DNA of 64,000 nucleotides from Nocardiopsis sp. NRRL B-16309 (GTDB taxonomy: Bacteria > Actinomycetota > Actinomycetes > Streptosporangiales > Streptosporangiaceae): contig NZ_LGEC01000092.1 in assembly GCF_001279585.1 (NCBI RefSeq), positions 186,001 through 250,000 of the forward strand, written 5' to 3'. Below the pieces are notes generated by a model. It did not search any database, was not told the origin of the DNA, and saw nothing but the letters and a program-made list of their open reading frames with translations. The position numbers and the translations under genes are program-made. This document shows, piece by piece, positions 26,610 to 34,538 of this stretch. Position 1 is the stretch's first letter. Every line of letters starts with the position of its first letter.

Positions 26610-27234
26610 TGTTCCATGTTCGTCCAAATCTCTTTCCTTCTACCTTGACTCGGCTGCTCGGGAGAGTGACGAGAACTGATTCTTCAAGGTCTGTGTCCAC
26701 CAATGAGTTCACAATAGATATCTTTGGTCGGCCTGAGGTAAGAATATTGAACGTCAATGATGCTCCAACTTGAAGAAGTATCGGTCCAACGGTCATTTCG
26801 GCGGTTCCCGGTTTGATCTTTCCGGTGCCTGCCTCGCCAGCGATAGTCATGCTGGCTTTAATTTCCTCCGTGTTGTCTCTCTGTCCGTCCATTACAACAT
26901 CACGTGCGTAGTCCACTTTGTCAAAAACAAACCTGAGGGGCTTTCCACTGTCGAAGTGGGAGCTGGTGATATCGCGTGGGCCAACGTTGGATAGCTGTAA
27001 AGTGACAATGTGGGGTTCGTGGATGGTCCTCCCGTTTACTCTTACTTCGATGTTTCCTCCGCTTGGTGTTCGGATTTCCTCTACGGAAATAAGGGGGGTC
27101 AAAGAATATTGGAAGGCTAGTTTGTTTCTCCTGGTGCCCCAGTGGCGTGCTGCAAAAACGGATACCGGGATGGCCACGGTTGCCGCCGCTGCACTAACGC
27201 ACGCAAGCCAGTTCTGAACGATCCACTCACCCAT
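26596..27234 (-). CDS. reverse-strand accessory protein with N-terminal membrane anchor
   Basis: 212 residues from ATG 27234. An N-terminal helix (NWLACVSAAAATVAIPVSVFA) is followed by basic residues, then a soluble, beta-rich domain with LQLSNVGPRDITSSHFDSGK, a block I have seen in unassigned actinobacterial proteins. The DNA is AT-rich against the flanking terminase and portal genes, and the gene opposes them, overlapping the terminase end by 14 bases. Insertion at this point of a packaging operon is typical of a moron. Frame intact; function unknown, defence or lysogenic conversion possible. Confidence 0.6.
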   Translation of the reverse strand: MGEWIVQNWLACVSAAAATVAIPVSVFAARHWGTRRNKLAFQYSLTPLISVEEIRTPSGGNIEVRVNGRTIHEPHIVTLQLSNVGPRDITSSHFDSGKPLRFVFDKVDYARDVVMDGQRDNTEEIKASMTIAGEAGTGKIKPGTAEMTVGPILLQVGASLTFNILTSGRPKISIVNSLVDTDLEESVLVTLPSSRVKVEGKRFGRTWNIMRW

Positions 27235-27299
27235 GTCCCGATTCTGGCGCATCGCTGCCGTGGGCGCACCCCCTTCAACCGAGAAAGGAGGTGGCCCGC

Positions 27300-27515
27300 G
27301 TGTTCGCATGGCTTCGCCTGCTCCTCCGCCGTGAGGTCGTCATCAACCTGCACGACGGCACCGGCTTCCGAGGGGTCCTCTACCGCAAGGCCGGGCACCT
27401 CGTGGAACTCCGCAACGCCGAACGCCTCGAACCCGGCCGTAACCCGGTCGGCTGCGACGGCGCGGTCATCATCGAACGCCGCGAGATCCAGTTCTGGCAG
27501 GTGATCCGCCCGTGA
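27300..27515 (+). CDS. small Sm-like-fold phage protein before the portal gene
   Basis: 71 residues from GTG 27300, with AAAGGAGGTG upstream. After a hydrophobic start (FAWLRLLLRREV) the pattern VVINLHDGTGFRGVLYRK, LVELRNAERL and GAVIIERREIQFWQVI resembles the five-strand barrel of Sm-like proteins. Such genes are regular neighbours of portal genes in actinophages. The TGA overlaps the portal start by four bases, implying coupling. Confidence 0.6.
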   Translation: MFAWLRLLLRREVVINLHDGTGFRGVLYRKAGHLVELRNAERLEPGRNPVGCDGAVIIERREIQFWQVIRP

Positions 27516-29503
27516 GCCTCATCGTGTCCGGCGGCCAGCTCGAACACATCCGCGACCACGGCGGGTACACGCTCCCCCCGGCGATGCAGCTCGGCAACAC
27601 CTGGGTGGAGTACGGGCACATCTTCGACGCCCAACCGCAGGTGCAGACCGTCATCACGTTCCTGGCCCGCAATATCGCGTCCCTGACGTTGCATGCCTAC
27701 GAGCGCCGGTCCGACACCGACCGGGGGCGTCTCACCGATCACCCACTCCCGCGCCTGCTACGCACCCCGCTGCCCGGCCGGAAGCTCACCCGCTACCAGC
27801 TCCTCTTCCGGATCGTCGCGGACCGAGCCATCTACGACGACGCTTTCATCGCCAAGATCCGCGACACCAACGGGAAGGTCATCGGTCTGCTGCCGGTACC
27901 CCGCCCATGGGTCACCGCCGACCAGGGGTCATGGATCGAACCCGGCGGGTACTGGGTGGCCGGGTCCGTGTGGGTGCCCGCTGAGGACATGATCCACCTG
28001 CACGGGTACGCCGTCGAGTCCCTGTGGCACGGCACCTCACCCATGGCCGCGTTGAAGGGCATCCTCCAAGAGGAGTACGAAGCCAACAAGCACCGGCAGC
28101 AGATGTGGCGCAACGGCGCCCGCATCTCGGGTGTCATCGAACGCCCCGCCCCGAAGAACCCCCGCGACGGCTGGTCAGACACCGCCCGCGAGCGGTTCAA
28201 GCGGGAGTTCCGCGACCTGTACGGCGGCGACGGGGCCGACGCCGGCGGGGTGCCGATCCTCGAGGACGGCATGAAGTACGTCCCGGCCGGGTTGGACCCC
28301 AAGTCGGCGCAGTACATCGAGGCCCGGAAGTTGACCAGGGAAGAGGTCGCGGCGGCCTACCACATCCCGCCGCCGCTGGTCGGCATCCTCGACCACGCCA
28401 CGTTCTCCAACATCCGCGAGCAGCACAAACAGCTGTACCAGGACACGTTGGGCCCGTGGCTGGTCGACATTGACGAGTCCTTCGAGATCCAGCTCGTGCC
28501 CGAACTCGCGGACCCCGACCTGGTGTACCTCGAGTTCGACATCCGGGAGAAGATCCAGGGCAGCTTCGAGGAGCGCGCCGCCGCCGGGTCGACCGCTGTG
28601 GGCGGCCCGTGGATGACCCGCAACGAACAGCGCGCCCTGGACAACCTGCCCGCGATCGAGGGCGGCGACGAGCTGATCACCCCGCTCAACGTCACCCAGG
28701 GCGGACAGGCTTCCCCCCGCGCTTCGGCTCCGCCCCCGTACCCGGCCAAGGCCCTCACGAAGACCCGAACGGTGCACCTCAAGGCCGCACCACCGGAGCG
28801 GGCCGTGGACCAGGCCGGTAAGGAACTCGCCCGGTTCTTCGACCGGCAGGGCCGCGCCCTCTCCTCTCTCCTCGGCGCGGCGAAGGCCCGCGGTGCCCTC
28901 ACCAAGGAGTCCGCGGCCTCGGTGAACTGGGACCGGTGGGAAGGCGAACTAGCCATGGTCCTGACCCAGGTCAACCTGTCCACCGCCGCATCCTCGGCGC
29001 GCGCCGCCCTGGAGGAGATGGGCGAAGACCCCGCCGACTACGACCCGGCCGACACCGCCGAGTGGCTGATGGACAACGCGGCCGGCCAGGCGCGCGCGGC
29101 CACGGACACCTCCCGGGTCCAGGTCGAGGAAGCGTTGGACGCCGACGACCCACCGGAGGCGTTGAAGGCCCTGTTCGCGACGTGGGCTGCCTCCCGCGCC
29201 GCCGAGCTGGCGTCCCGTCAGGCCCACCACGTGGCCGGTTACACGTCGGTCGTGGAAGCCCGGAAGGTGTTCGGTGACTCCGCCCGCAAAACCTGGCGGA
29301 CCACGTCCCGTAACCCCAGGTCAACGCACGCGCGCATGAACGGTCAGACCGTGCCGATCGACGGCAAGTTCTCCAACGGTGGCCGGTGGCCGGGCGACTC
29401 GATCCTGCCCGCGCGCGAGTCCGCGAAGTGCAAATGCATGTTGTCGATCACCGGCGTCCCCGAATCAGTAGACGACCCCGGCGCGACGCCGGATGAGGAG
29501 TGA
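27512..29503 (+). CDS. phage portal protein fused to gp7/MuF-like head morphogenesis domain
   Basis: 663 residues. Residues 1 to about 400 form an HK97-type portal (WVEYGHIFDAQPQVQTVITF, MIHLHGYAVESLWHGTSPMA, ARKLTREEVAAAYHIPPPLV), the ring through which DNA enters. A linker with Pro/Ala leads to a C-terminal domain (about 520-650), with TTSRNPRSTHARMNGQ and a final CKCMLSI, as in SPP1 gp7/Mu gpF minor capsid proteins. In most phages these are separate genes; actinophages often fuse them. Intact frame. The prohead protease begins 3 bases on. Confidence 0.9.
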   Translation: MSLIVSGGQLEHIRDHGGYTLPPAMQLGNTWVEYGHIFDAQPQVQTVITFLARNIASLTLHAYERRSDTDRGRLTDHPLPRLLRTPLPGRKLTRYQLLFRIVADRAIYDDAFIAKIRDTNGKVIGLLPVPRPWVTADQGSWIEPGGYWVAGSVWVPAEDMIHLHGYAVESLWHGTSPMAALKGILQEEYEANKHRQQMWRNGARISGVIERPAPKNPRDGWSDTARERFKREFRDLYGGDGADAGGVPILEDGMKYVPAGLDPKSAQYIEARKLTREEVAAAYHIPPPLVGILDHATFSNIREQHKQLYQDTLGPWLVDIDESFEIQLVPELADPDLVYLEFDIREKIQGSFEERAAAGSTAVGGPWMTRNEQRALDNLPAIEGGDELITPLNVTQGGQASPRASAPPPYPAKALTKTRTVHLKAAPPERAVDQAGKELARFFDRQGRALSSLLGAAKARGALTKESAASVNWDRWEGELAMVLTQVNLSTAASSARAALEEMGEDPADYDPADTAEWLMDNAAGQARAATDTSRVQVEEALDADDPPEALKALFATWAASRAAELASRQAHHVAGYTSVVEARKVFGDSARKTWRTTSRNPRSTHARMNGQTVPIDGKFSNGGRWPGDSILPARESAKCKCMLSITGVPESVDDPGATPDEE

Positions 29504-29506
29504 CCC

Positions 29507-30362
29507 ATGACGATGCGCACGAAGAGTGTGCCCGTCCAGATCAAGGCCGCGGGGGAGCACGAAGGCACCGACGACGGTGTCGTTGAAGCCATCGTCGCGA
29601 GCTACGACAAGGACAGCGTCGGCGACAAGATCGCCCCCGGCGCGTTCGAGAAGACTCTGGGGGAGTGGGCGGAGTCCAAGGACCCGATCCCGTTCATCTG
29701 GTCGCATGACTGGTCGAACCCCGACGCGCACATCGGTGTGATCGAGGAGGCCAAGGAGACCCCGGAGGGGCTGTGGATCAAGGCCCGCGTGGACCTGGAG
29801 GAGCCGTTCGCCGCGAAGGTGTACAGGCTGTTGAAGGGCCGCAGGGTCAAGCAGTTCTCGTTCGGCTACGAGGTCGGTGAGGGCGCCTACGTCGACCTGA
29901 AGAACGACGACGGTTCCCGCACGGGCTACTACGAGCTGCGGGAGCTGAAGCTGTTCGAGGCGGGTCCGTGCCTGGTCGGCGCGAACCAGGCGACGTCTCT
30001 GGAGCCGGTGAAGACCACCCCGGCAAGTCTGTCGGAGGAGCGGGTCCGCGCGATCGTCGCTGAGGCCCCTGGCCGAGAAGCCCACCGTCCCGGAGCCCGC
30101 GGCCACTCCCGCCCCGGAACCCGAGCCCGCCCCGGAGGTCACCACGGGCCTGGAGTTGGCGGATGAGCTGGTCATCGACACCCGTTCCCGCCGCAAGTCG
30201 GTCCGGTTGAACGGGGTCCGCGCCTATCAGCACCTTGCGGATCCGGGGTCGACGCTGTGGCCGCTTCCGACGGGGGAGAACACGGGGGATGTGACGCCGT
30301 TCGGGATGGGGGAGGAGTCCCGGCTGATCCTGCGGTACACGCCGCTCGCTGCGACTGTGTGA
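29507..30362 (+). pseudogene. HK97-family prohead protease, frameshifted
   Basis: The first 185 residues are a clear prohead protease: GVVEAIVASYDKDSVGDKIA, then IPFIWSHDWSNPDAHIG with the catalytic His, and KQFSFGYEVGEGA with the Ser. At about 30068, in a run of four C, the frame turns to Arg/Pro/Gly sequence and stops at 30166. Removing one C restores AEALAEKPTVPEPAATPAPE, and the reading continues to 30362. The protease core is present, so partial function is possible. The restored 65-residue tail after the Pro-rich linker is not typical of the family and could come from a deletion of the capsid region. Confidence 0.7.
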
Positions 30363-30372
30363 GCTCTGGCGT

Positions 30373-30960
30373 TCAAAAAGGTGGGCACATGGAGCAGTCA
30401 TGATCGAGGGGTGTGCTCACGAATGTCCGCCCTTCATTAGTGATTCGTGTGGTTCCTGGCATGCCATGGAAGAACCAATCCACGTGTATTTCCCATTCCA
30501 CGGCGTGGCCTATAGGAGGGCGGAGGGTGTCCAACTGAAGGCGAGTTGCTGTCTCGTTCTCTACTTCGATTGGAATGAGTACATTCTCGGTGGGGATGAA
30601 TTTCTCCTTTCCTGGATCTAGTTGTACCTCGAACAGCAGATGTGTGTAGCTGTAGAAGTGTGGTGCGCAGCCTTCGGCTGGGTGCTCCGTGTGCCTGGAA
30701 ATGATCCGAGGTTTGAGCGACTGAATGTAAACAGGAGTGCCAAGCCTGCTTTTTAGAGAGATATCTACGGAGTTATTAACAAAACCGTATTTTCTTTGGA
30801 CTTCTATTAAGAATGGATTTCCCTCTTCCCTCTTGGTGGTGTTGTGGAAGTGTATGCTCTGAATCGTGTGCGCCTGGACGCTTGCGCCTTCGATTGTTCC
30901 ATTGATGTTATTTGATGTGTCGGGAGTGTGGGGTTCATTCAAAGTAGCTTCTCCGCTCAT
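30373..30960 (-). CDS. reverse-strand accessory protein with candidate amyloid-signalling motif
   Basis: 195 residues. Near the N-terminus NNINGTIEGASVQAHTIQSI, followed by HFHN, resembles the actinobacterial amyloid signalling motif pattern N-x-I/V-S/N-G-x-x-x-G-x-V-V-Q-A-x-x-I-x-G-x-V-H-F-H found at the ends of NLR-like ATPases and their effectors. The remainder is beta-rich with no recognised domain (KFIPTENVLIPIEVENETAT, HAVEWEIHVDWFFHG). The gene lies opposite the phage genes, in AT-rich DNA, where capsid and tail genes would be expected. The motif is seen; its ability to form amyloid and signal is inference. Confidence 0.6.
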   Translation of the reverse strand: MSGEATLNEPHTPDTSNNINGTIEGASVQAHTIQSIHFHNTTKREEGNPFLIEVQRKYGFVNNSVDISLKSRLGTPVYIQSLKPRIISRHTEHPAEGCAPHFYSYTHLLFEVQLDPGKEKFIPTENVLIPIEVENETATRLQLDTLRPPIGHAVEWEIHVDWFFHGMPGTTRITNEGRTFVSTPLDHDCSMCPPF

Positions 30961-30983
30961 GGATGCCTGAAAGTGAGGATACC

Positions 30984-31433
30984 GTGAATGCGTGGACGAT
31001 CAGAGTGCGGGACTCGAACCGGCGCATGATCGGCGAGATCGATGACGAGCAAGAGCTGGAGATCCGCGCCACCTCGCCCACGGGGCCTGGAAGATCTTTG
31101 TGGACGCCGACACCGACAGCGCCGCCGCCCTCCTCCAAGAAGGCAACGGCATCGTCTTCGACATCAACGGCCGCACCGTGTTCTCCGGCCCCACCATCAC
31201 CTCAGCGGAGCGGTTCACCGACCTGCACGAGCACACGTTCTCCCTCGGCGCCGACGCGAACCTGGGGTGGCGGGTGTTGCAGAACGGCACCGTGTTGGAG
31301 TTCGGGATGCACGAGCCCCGTGGCCTCACCCAGGAGATGGGGTTCTCCGTAGAGCTCGGCAACCTGGACACCTACACCTACGAGCTGACCCCACCGGAGG
31401 TCACCCACCTGGTCATCGGCGCTGGCGGGGACC
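30984..31433 (+). pseudogene. Gp37-like phage tail protein fragment, frameshifted and truncated
   Basis: GTG 30984 follows GTGAGG. The frame starts with AWTIRVRDSNRRMIGEIDD, as in ReqiPepy6 Gp37-like siphovirus tail proteins, then shifts near 31065; adding one base gives HLAHGAWKIFVDADTDSAAA and NGRTVFSGPTITSAERF. The reading reaches attR after about 150 residues, while family members are two to three times longer. The C-terminal part and all other tail genes are missing, which points to a large internal deletion. Confidence 0.6.
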
Positions 31434-31463
31434 CGCCAGATCACCGGCCTGCCCGTGCGGTGA
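31433..31463. repeat. attR core, 31-bp direct repeat
   Basis: Exact copy of 12319-12349. It recreates the last ten codons and stop of the acyl-CoA dehydrogenase without the rest of that gene. Chromosomal sequence resumes at 31464, and 31464-31772 holds no gene I can support. Confidence 0.9.
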
Positions 31464-31772
31464 GGAAGGGGGCCGTCGCGGCGCCCCATCCGTCCGGTGC
31501 GCGGGCATGGAGCGAGTCCGTGCCGCGTACCGGGCGCAGACCCTGCGGTGACGGAGCGGAGCCGACCCGGTCGGGTCCCGTGCCGCCGTTGTGAACAGGA
31601 AGGACGCGGGTCGGCGGGGGCGCCGTGTGTGGGATCCTGGGGCGACGACTTCTGGTGATCGGGCCGCGTGACGACGTCCGGCCCGGCCGGACGCCGCTCC
31701 CGCCCGGGAACAGGGCCGTCGCACGCCGGACGGGAACGGTCCCGTCCGACCGATGCCTCAGGAGCACCATCC

Positions 31773-32204
31773 GTGAACGGAAGACGCCGCCGCCAGTTCC
31801 TGGCCGCCCTCGAACCCATGCTCGAACCCGGGGAGCGGGTCGAGGTGACGACCATCATCAACCTCAGCACGGTGTCCGTGGGACGCACGGCCGCCTTCGC
31901 CGCGGCTTCGACGATCATGAGCGGCGGGATGGCCGTGATCCCGGTCCCGACCCCGATGTACCTGGCGATGACCGACCGCCGCCTGTCGATCTTCGAGGCC
32001 GACCCCATGTTCTCCAAGCCGCGCGGGCACGTCGTGACGCTGGCCCGGGCGGGCCTGGTCCGCTCGTCGATCAGGGAACGCGTGATCAACTCGTCCTTCG
32101 TCGTCTCCGCGCCGGGTGAGGAGCAGGGCCTGCGGCTCGTCTTCCCGCTCCTGGGCCGCAAGGAGCGCGACCTCGTGGCCGCCGCCCTGCCCGAGGCCGT
32201 CTGA
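31773..32204 (+). CDS. PH-like domain protein
   Basis: 143 residues from GTG 31773, with AGGAG eight bases upstream. Early LEPMLEPGERVEVTTII and MYLAMTDRRLSIFEADPMF fit the bacterial PH-like (bPH/YokE) fold used by small cytoplasmic or membrane-associated proteins. A Gly/Ala-rich stretch (TAAFAAASTIMSGGM) is mildly hydrophobic. It is the first chromosomal gene beyond the integrated element. Role unknown. Confidence 0.6.
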   Translation: MNGRRRRQFLAALEPMLEPGERVEVTTIINLSTVSVGRTAAFAAASTIMSGGMAVIPVPTPMYLAMTDRRLSIFEADPMFSKPRGHVVTLARAGLVRSSIRERVINSSFVVSAPGEEQGLRLVFPLLGRKERDLVAAALPEAV

Positions 32205-32310
32205 CGGCACCGGCCGCCGCGGCCGTGCCTGCCCGAACGCCGGGGCGGGCGCGGCCACGGCCCGCCCGCCCGCCCGTCCCGGTGCCCTGCTTCTGCGCCC
32301 GGGGCGGGCG

Positions 32311-32910
32311 CTAGGCCGTTCGGGGGGAGAGCAGGCGCAGGGCCGCGTCGGCGGCCAGGTCCTCGGCCTCGGCGGGGACGCCGCCGCCCTGGAGCAGGTG
32401 GCGCCGGACCAGGGCGAGGGGCAGGTCGACCACGGCCGTCCGGACGCGTTCCAGCGCGGCCTCCGCCGTCTCCTGCGGTTCGCGCAGCTCTCGTGCGAGC
32501 CGTGCCAGCAGTGTCCCGACCTCGGCGTTGGCCGTGCGCAGCAGCTCACGGTCGGCCTCGGGCCAGTGGGCCTCGTCGAAGTCCGCCGGGCGGTGCAGCA
32601 GGACCCGTGCGGCGTCCGGGCGGGCACGGCTCCAGGCCAGGACGTGGCGCGCGGTCGCCTCGGCCGCGGCCGCCGGGGGACCGGCGGTCAGCGTTCGGCG
32701 GCACCCGGCCTGGAAGTCGGTGACGGCGTGCGTCCACACGGCCGCCAGCAGGGCGGGGCGCCCGCTGAAGCGGTGGTAGAGCGATCCGCTGGGTGCCCCG
32801 GTCGCACGGGCCAGCGCGGCCATCGTCACCGCGGGCGGGCCGCCCTCCGCGGCCAGGCCGATCGCGGCCGTCACCAGGTCCTCGGTCCGAAACCGTGCGG
32901 GTCTTCCCAT
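32311..32910 (-). CDS. TetR family regulator
   Basis: 199 residues. The N-terminal HTH (about 8-55) contains VTMAALARATGAPSGSLYHR, the TetR recognition block. The C-terminal helical domain is the ligand and dimer part. It is divergent from an SRPBCC-domain gene across a 58-base gap holding a strong palindrome, so it very likely represses that gene and itself. Confidence 0.88.
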   Translation of the reverse strand: MGRPARFRTEDLVTAAIGLAAEGGPPAVTMAALARATGAPSGSLYHRFSGRPALLAAVWTHAVTDFQAGCRRTLTAGPPAAAAEATARHVLAWSRARPDAARVLLHRPADFDEAHWPEADRELLRTANAEVGTLLARLARELREPQETAEAALERVRTAVVDLPLALVRRHLLQGGGVPAEAEDLAADAALRLLSPRTA

Positions 32911-32935
32911 GTTCTGGAGACTATGCTCTACTTTG

Positions 32936-32957
32936 TTTTAGAGAGAAGCCTCTAAAA
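32936..32957. promoter_or_regulatory. TetR operator candidate
   Basis: TTTTAGAG-AGAAGC-CTCTAAAA: perfect 8-base arms with a 6-base centre, 26 bases from the regulator's start codon and 12 bases from the start of the SRPBCC gene. Confidence 0.75.
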
Positions 32958-32968
32958 ATGGAGCAGCC

Positions 32969-33514
32969 ATGCCCGTGTACAACACGCACGAACGCCGCCT
33001 GGACGCCTCTCCCGACGAGGTGGGGGCCCTGCTCGACACCCTGGCCACGGACGACGACCGGCTCTGGCCGCACGGCTCCTGGCCCGCCGTGTTCCTGGAC
33101 GGCCCGATCGCGGTCGGCGCCGCCGGCGGGCACGGGCCCGTCCGCTACACGGTGGAGGAGTACGTCCCCGGCCGCAGGCTGCGCCTGCGCTTCGGAGCCC
33201 CGAGGGGCTTCGACGGCTTCCACGAGTTCACCGTCCGCCCCGATCCCTCCGGCGGTACCGTTCTGGCGCACCTGCTGGCCATGCGCACGCACGGACCGGC
33301 CGTGGTGAGCTGGCCCCTGGTCTTCCGCCCGCTGCACGACGCCCTGCTGGAGGACCTGCTGGACCGGGCCGAGCACGCGGTCGGGGCGCGAGTGCGCACG
33401 CCCGCGCGCTGGAACGCCTGGGTCCGCCTGCTCCGAGTCGTACTGAGGCGCGTCCCGCGGACCTCCGCTGCGGCCCGGACCTCCCCGGCGCCGCGATCGC
33501 CCTCGGCCGGTTGA
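32969..33514 (+). CDS. SRPBCC/polyketide cyclase-like protein
   Basis: 181 residues. N-terminal VYNTHERRLDASPDEVGALL and later RYTVEEYVPGRRLRLRFGAP follow the START/SRPBCC helix-grip pattern, a hydrophobic pocket for lipids or aromatic compounds. The C-terminal 40 residues are basic and probably disordered. Expression is likely controlled by the divergent TetR regulator through the palindrome at 32936. Ligand unknown. Downstream 33515-33719 is repetitive GC-rich DNA with no gene visible. Confidence 0.7.
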   Translation: MPVYNTHERRLDASPDEVGALLDTLATDDDRLWPHGSWPAVFLDGPIAVGAAGGHGPVRYTVEEYVPGRRLRLRFGAPRGFDGFHEFTVRPDPSGGTVLAHLLAMRTHGPAVVSWPLVFRPLHDALLEDLLDRAEHAVGARVRTPARWNAWVRLLRVVLRRVPRTSAAARTSPAPRSPSAG

Positions 33515-33719
33515 CCCGCCCGCCGCCCGCGGTTCGCTGCCGCCGGTCCCTGACCGCGGATCGTCGGCCCTGTCCGGGGACCACCGACCAAGCTCAGTCG
33601 TCGGGGCGGGCGTCCGCCGCCCGCCCGGAGATCCGCCGTCCGCCGGTCGGCCCCGCCCGCCATCCGCCGTCCGCCCGGCCGGACGGGAGCCGTTCCGAGG
33701 CGCCCCCTAGGCTGGACGC

Positions 33720-34499
33720 ATGGACCTCGAACCGGGCAACGGCGCCCCCACGATCACCATCCCCACCGGCTACAACGGACCCGACGGGTCGGGCAACGGC
33801 GGCTACAGCGCCGGACTGCTCGCGGCCCGCCTGAGCACGGTGGGCGGGCCCGCCGTGCGGGTCACCCTGCGGACCCCGCCGCCCCTGGACCACCCGTTGA
33901 CCGTCGAGCAAGGCCCCGGTTCCGGGCTGCGCCTGACCGACCCCGCCCTCACCGACAAGGGCCACCTGGTCGCCGAGGCGGAGACGGCCGACCTCCCCGA
34001 GGAACCGGCCGTGCCCGGCGGCCCGGTCGGGGCGGCCGAGGCCCGCGAGGCCGAGACCCGCTACCCCGGACTGGTCGAGCACCCCTTCCCGCGCTGCTAC
34101 AGCTGCGGCCCCGAACGCGCCGAGGGCGACGGGCTGCGCCTGTTCGCGGGGCAGGTGCGCCCCGGGCACGGGCCCGACGCGGTGGGCCGCACCGTGGCCT
34201 GCACCTGGACACCGACCCCCTCGGTGGACGACGGGTCCGGCAACGCCGCCTTCCCCGAGATCTGGGCCGCGCTGGACTGCCCCGGCGGCTGGTCCTCCGA
34301 CGTCATCGGCCGCCCCTCCGTCCTGGGCCGGTTCACCGCCCAGGTCCTCGCCGCGCCGCGCGTGGGCCGCGCCCACGTGGTGATGGGGCACCTGCACGGG
34401 ATCGAGGGCCGCAAGGTCCGCACCGGCACCACCCTGCACGACGAGGACGGGAACCTGCTGGCGCGGGCCTGGGCCACCTGGATCACGATCCAGCGCTGA
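33720..34499 (+). CDS. hotdog-fold thioesterase-like protein
   Basis: 259 residues. GYNGPDGSGNGGYSAGLLAA at the N-terminus and the cysteine block FPRCYSCGPER (about 122-132) are features of actinobacterial double-hotdog proteins. ALDCPGGWSS and HLHGIEGRKVRTGTTLHDED make the second half. Such proteins may hydrolyse acyl-CoA or only bind it; no catalytic residue can be assigned with confidence. It precedes a TetR regulator on the same strand by 39 bases, a possible operon. Confidence 0.6.
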   Translation: MDLEPGNGAPTITIPTGYNGPDGSGNGGYSAGLLAARLSTVGGPAVRVTLRTPPPLDHPLTVEQGPGSGLRLTDPALTDKGHLVAEAETADLPEEPAVPGGPVGAAEAREAETRYPGLVEHPFPRCYSCGPERAEGDGLRLFAGQVRPGHGPDAVGRTVACTWTPTPSVDDGSGNAAFPEIWAALDCPGGWSSDVIGRPSVLGRFTAQVLAAPRVGRAHVVMGHLHGIEGRKVRTGTTLHDEDGNLLARAWATWITIQR

Positions 34500-34538
34500 C
34501 CACCGCGCTCCTGGCCCGAACCGCTACCGTGGACCCTT

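Larger units (their letters stand above)
12319..31463. mobile_element. decayed prophage-derived integrated element
   Basis: About 19.1 kb bounded by a perfect 31-bp direct repeat. Phage genes in order: GIY-YIG protein, Acb2/Tad1-like protein, several small early or unknown genes, HNH endonuclease, nucleotide kinase-like protein, small terminase, large terminase, portal/gp7 fusion, prohead protease and a truncated Gp37-like tail protein. The module order is that of an HK97-fold siphovirus of actinomycetes. I find no integrase, major capsid, tail tube, tape measure or lysis gene, and at least five phage genes need single-base corrections. Accessory genes of lower GC and on the opposite strand are intact. 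An IS630-type element lies inside. Confidence 0.88.
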
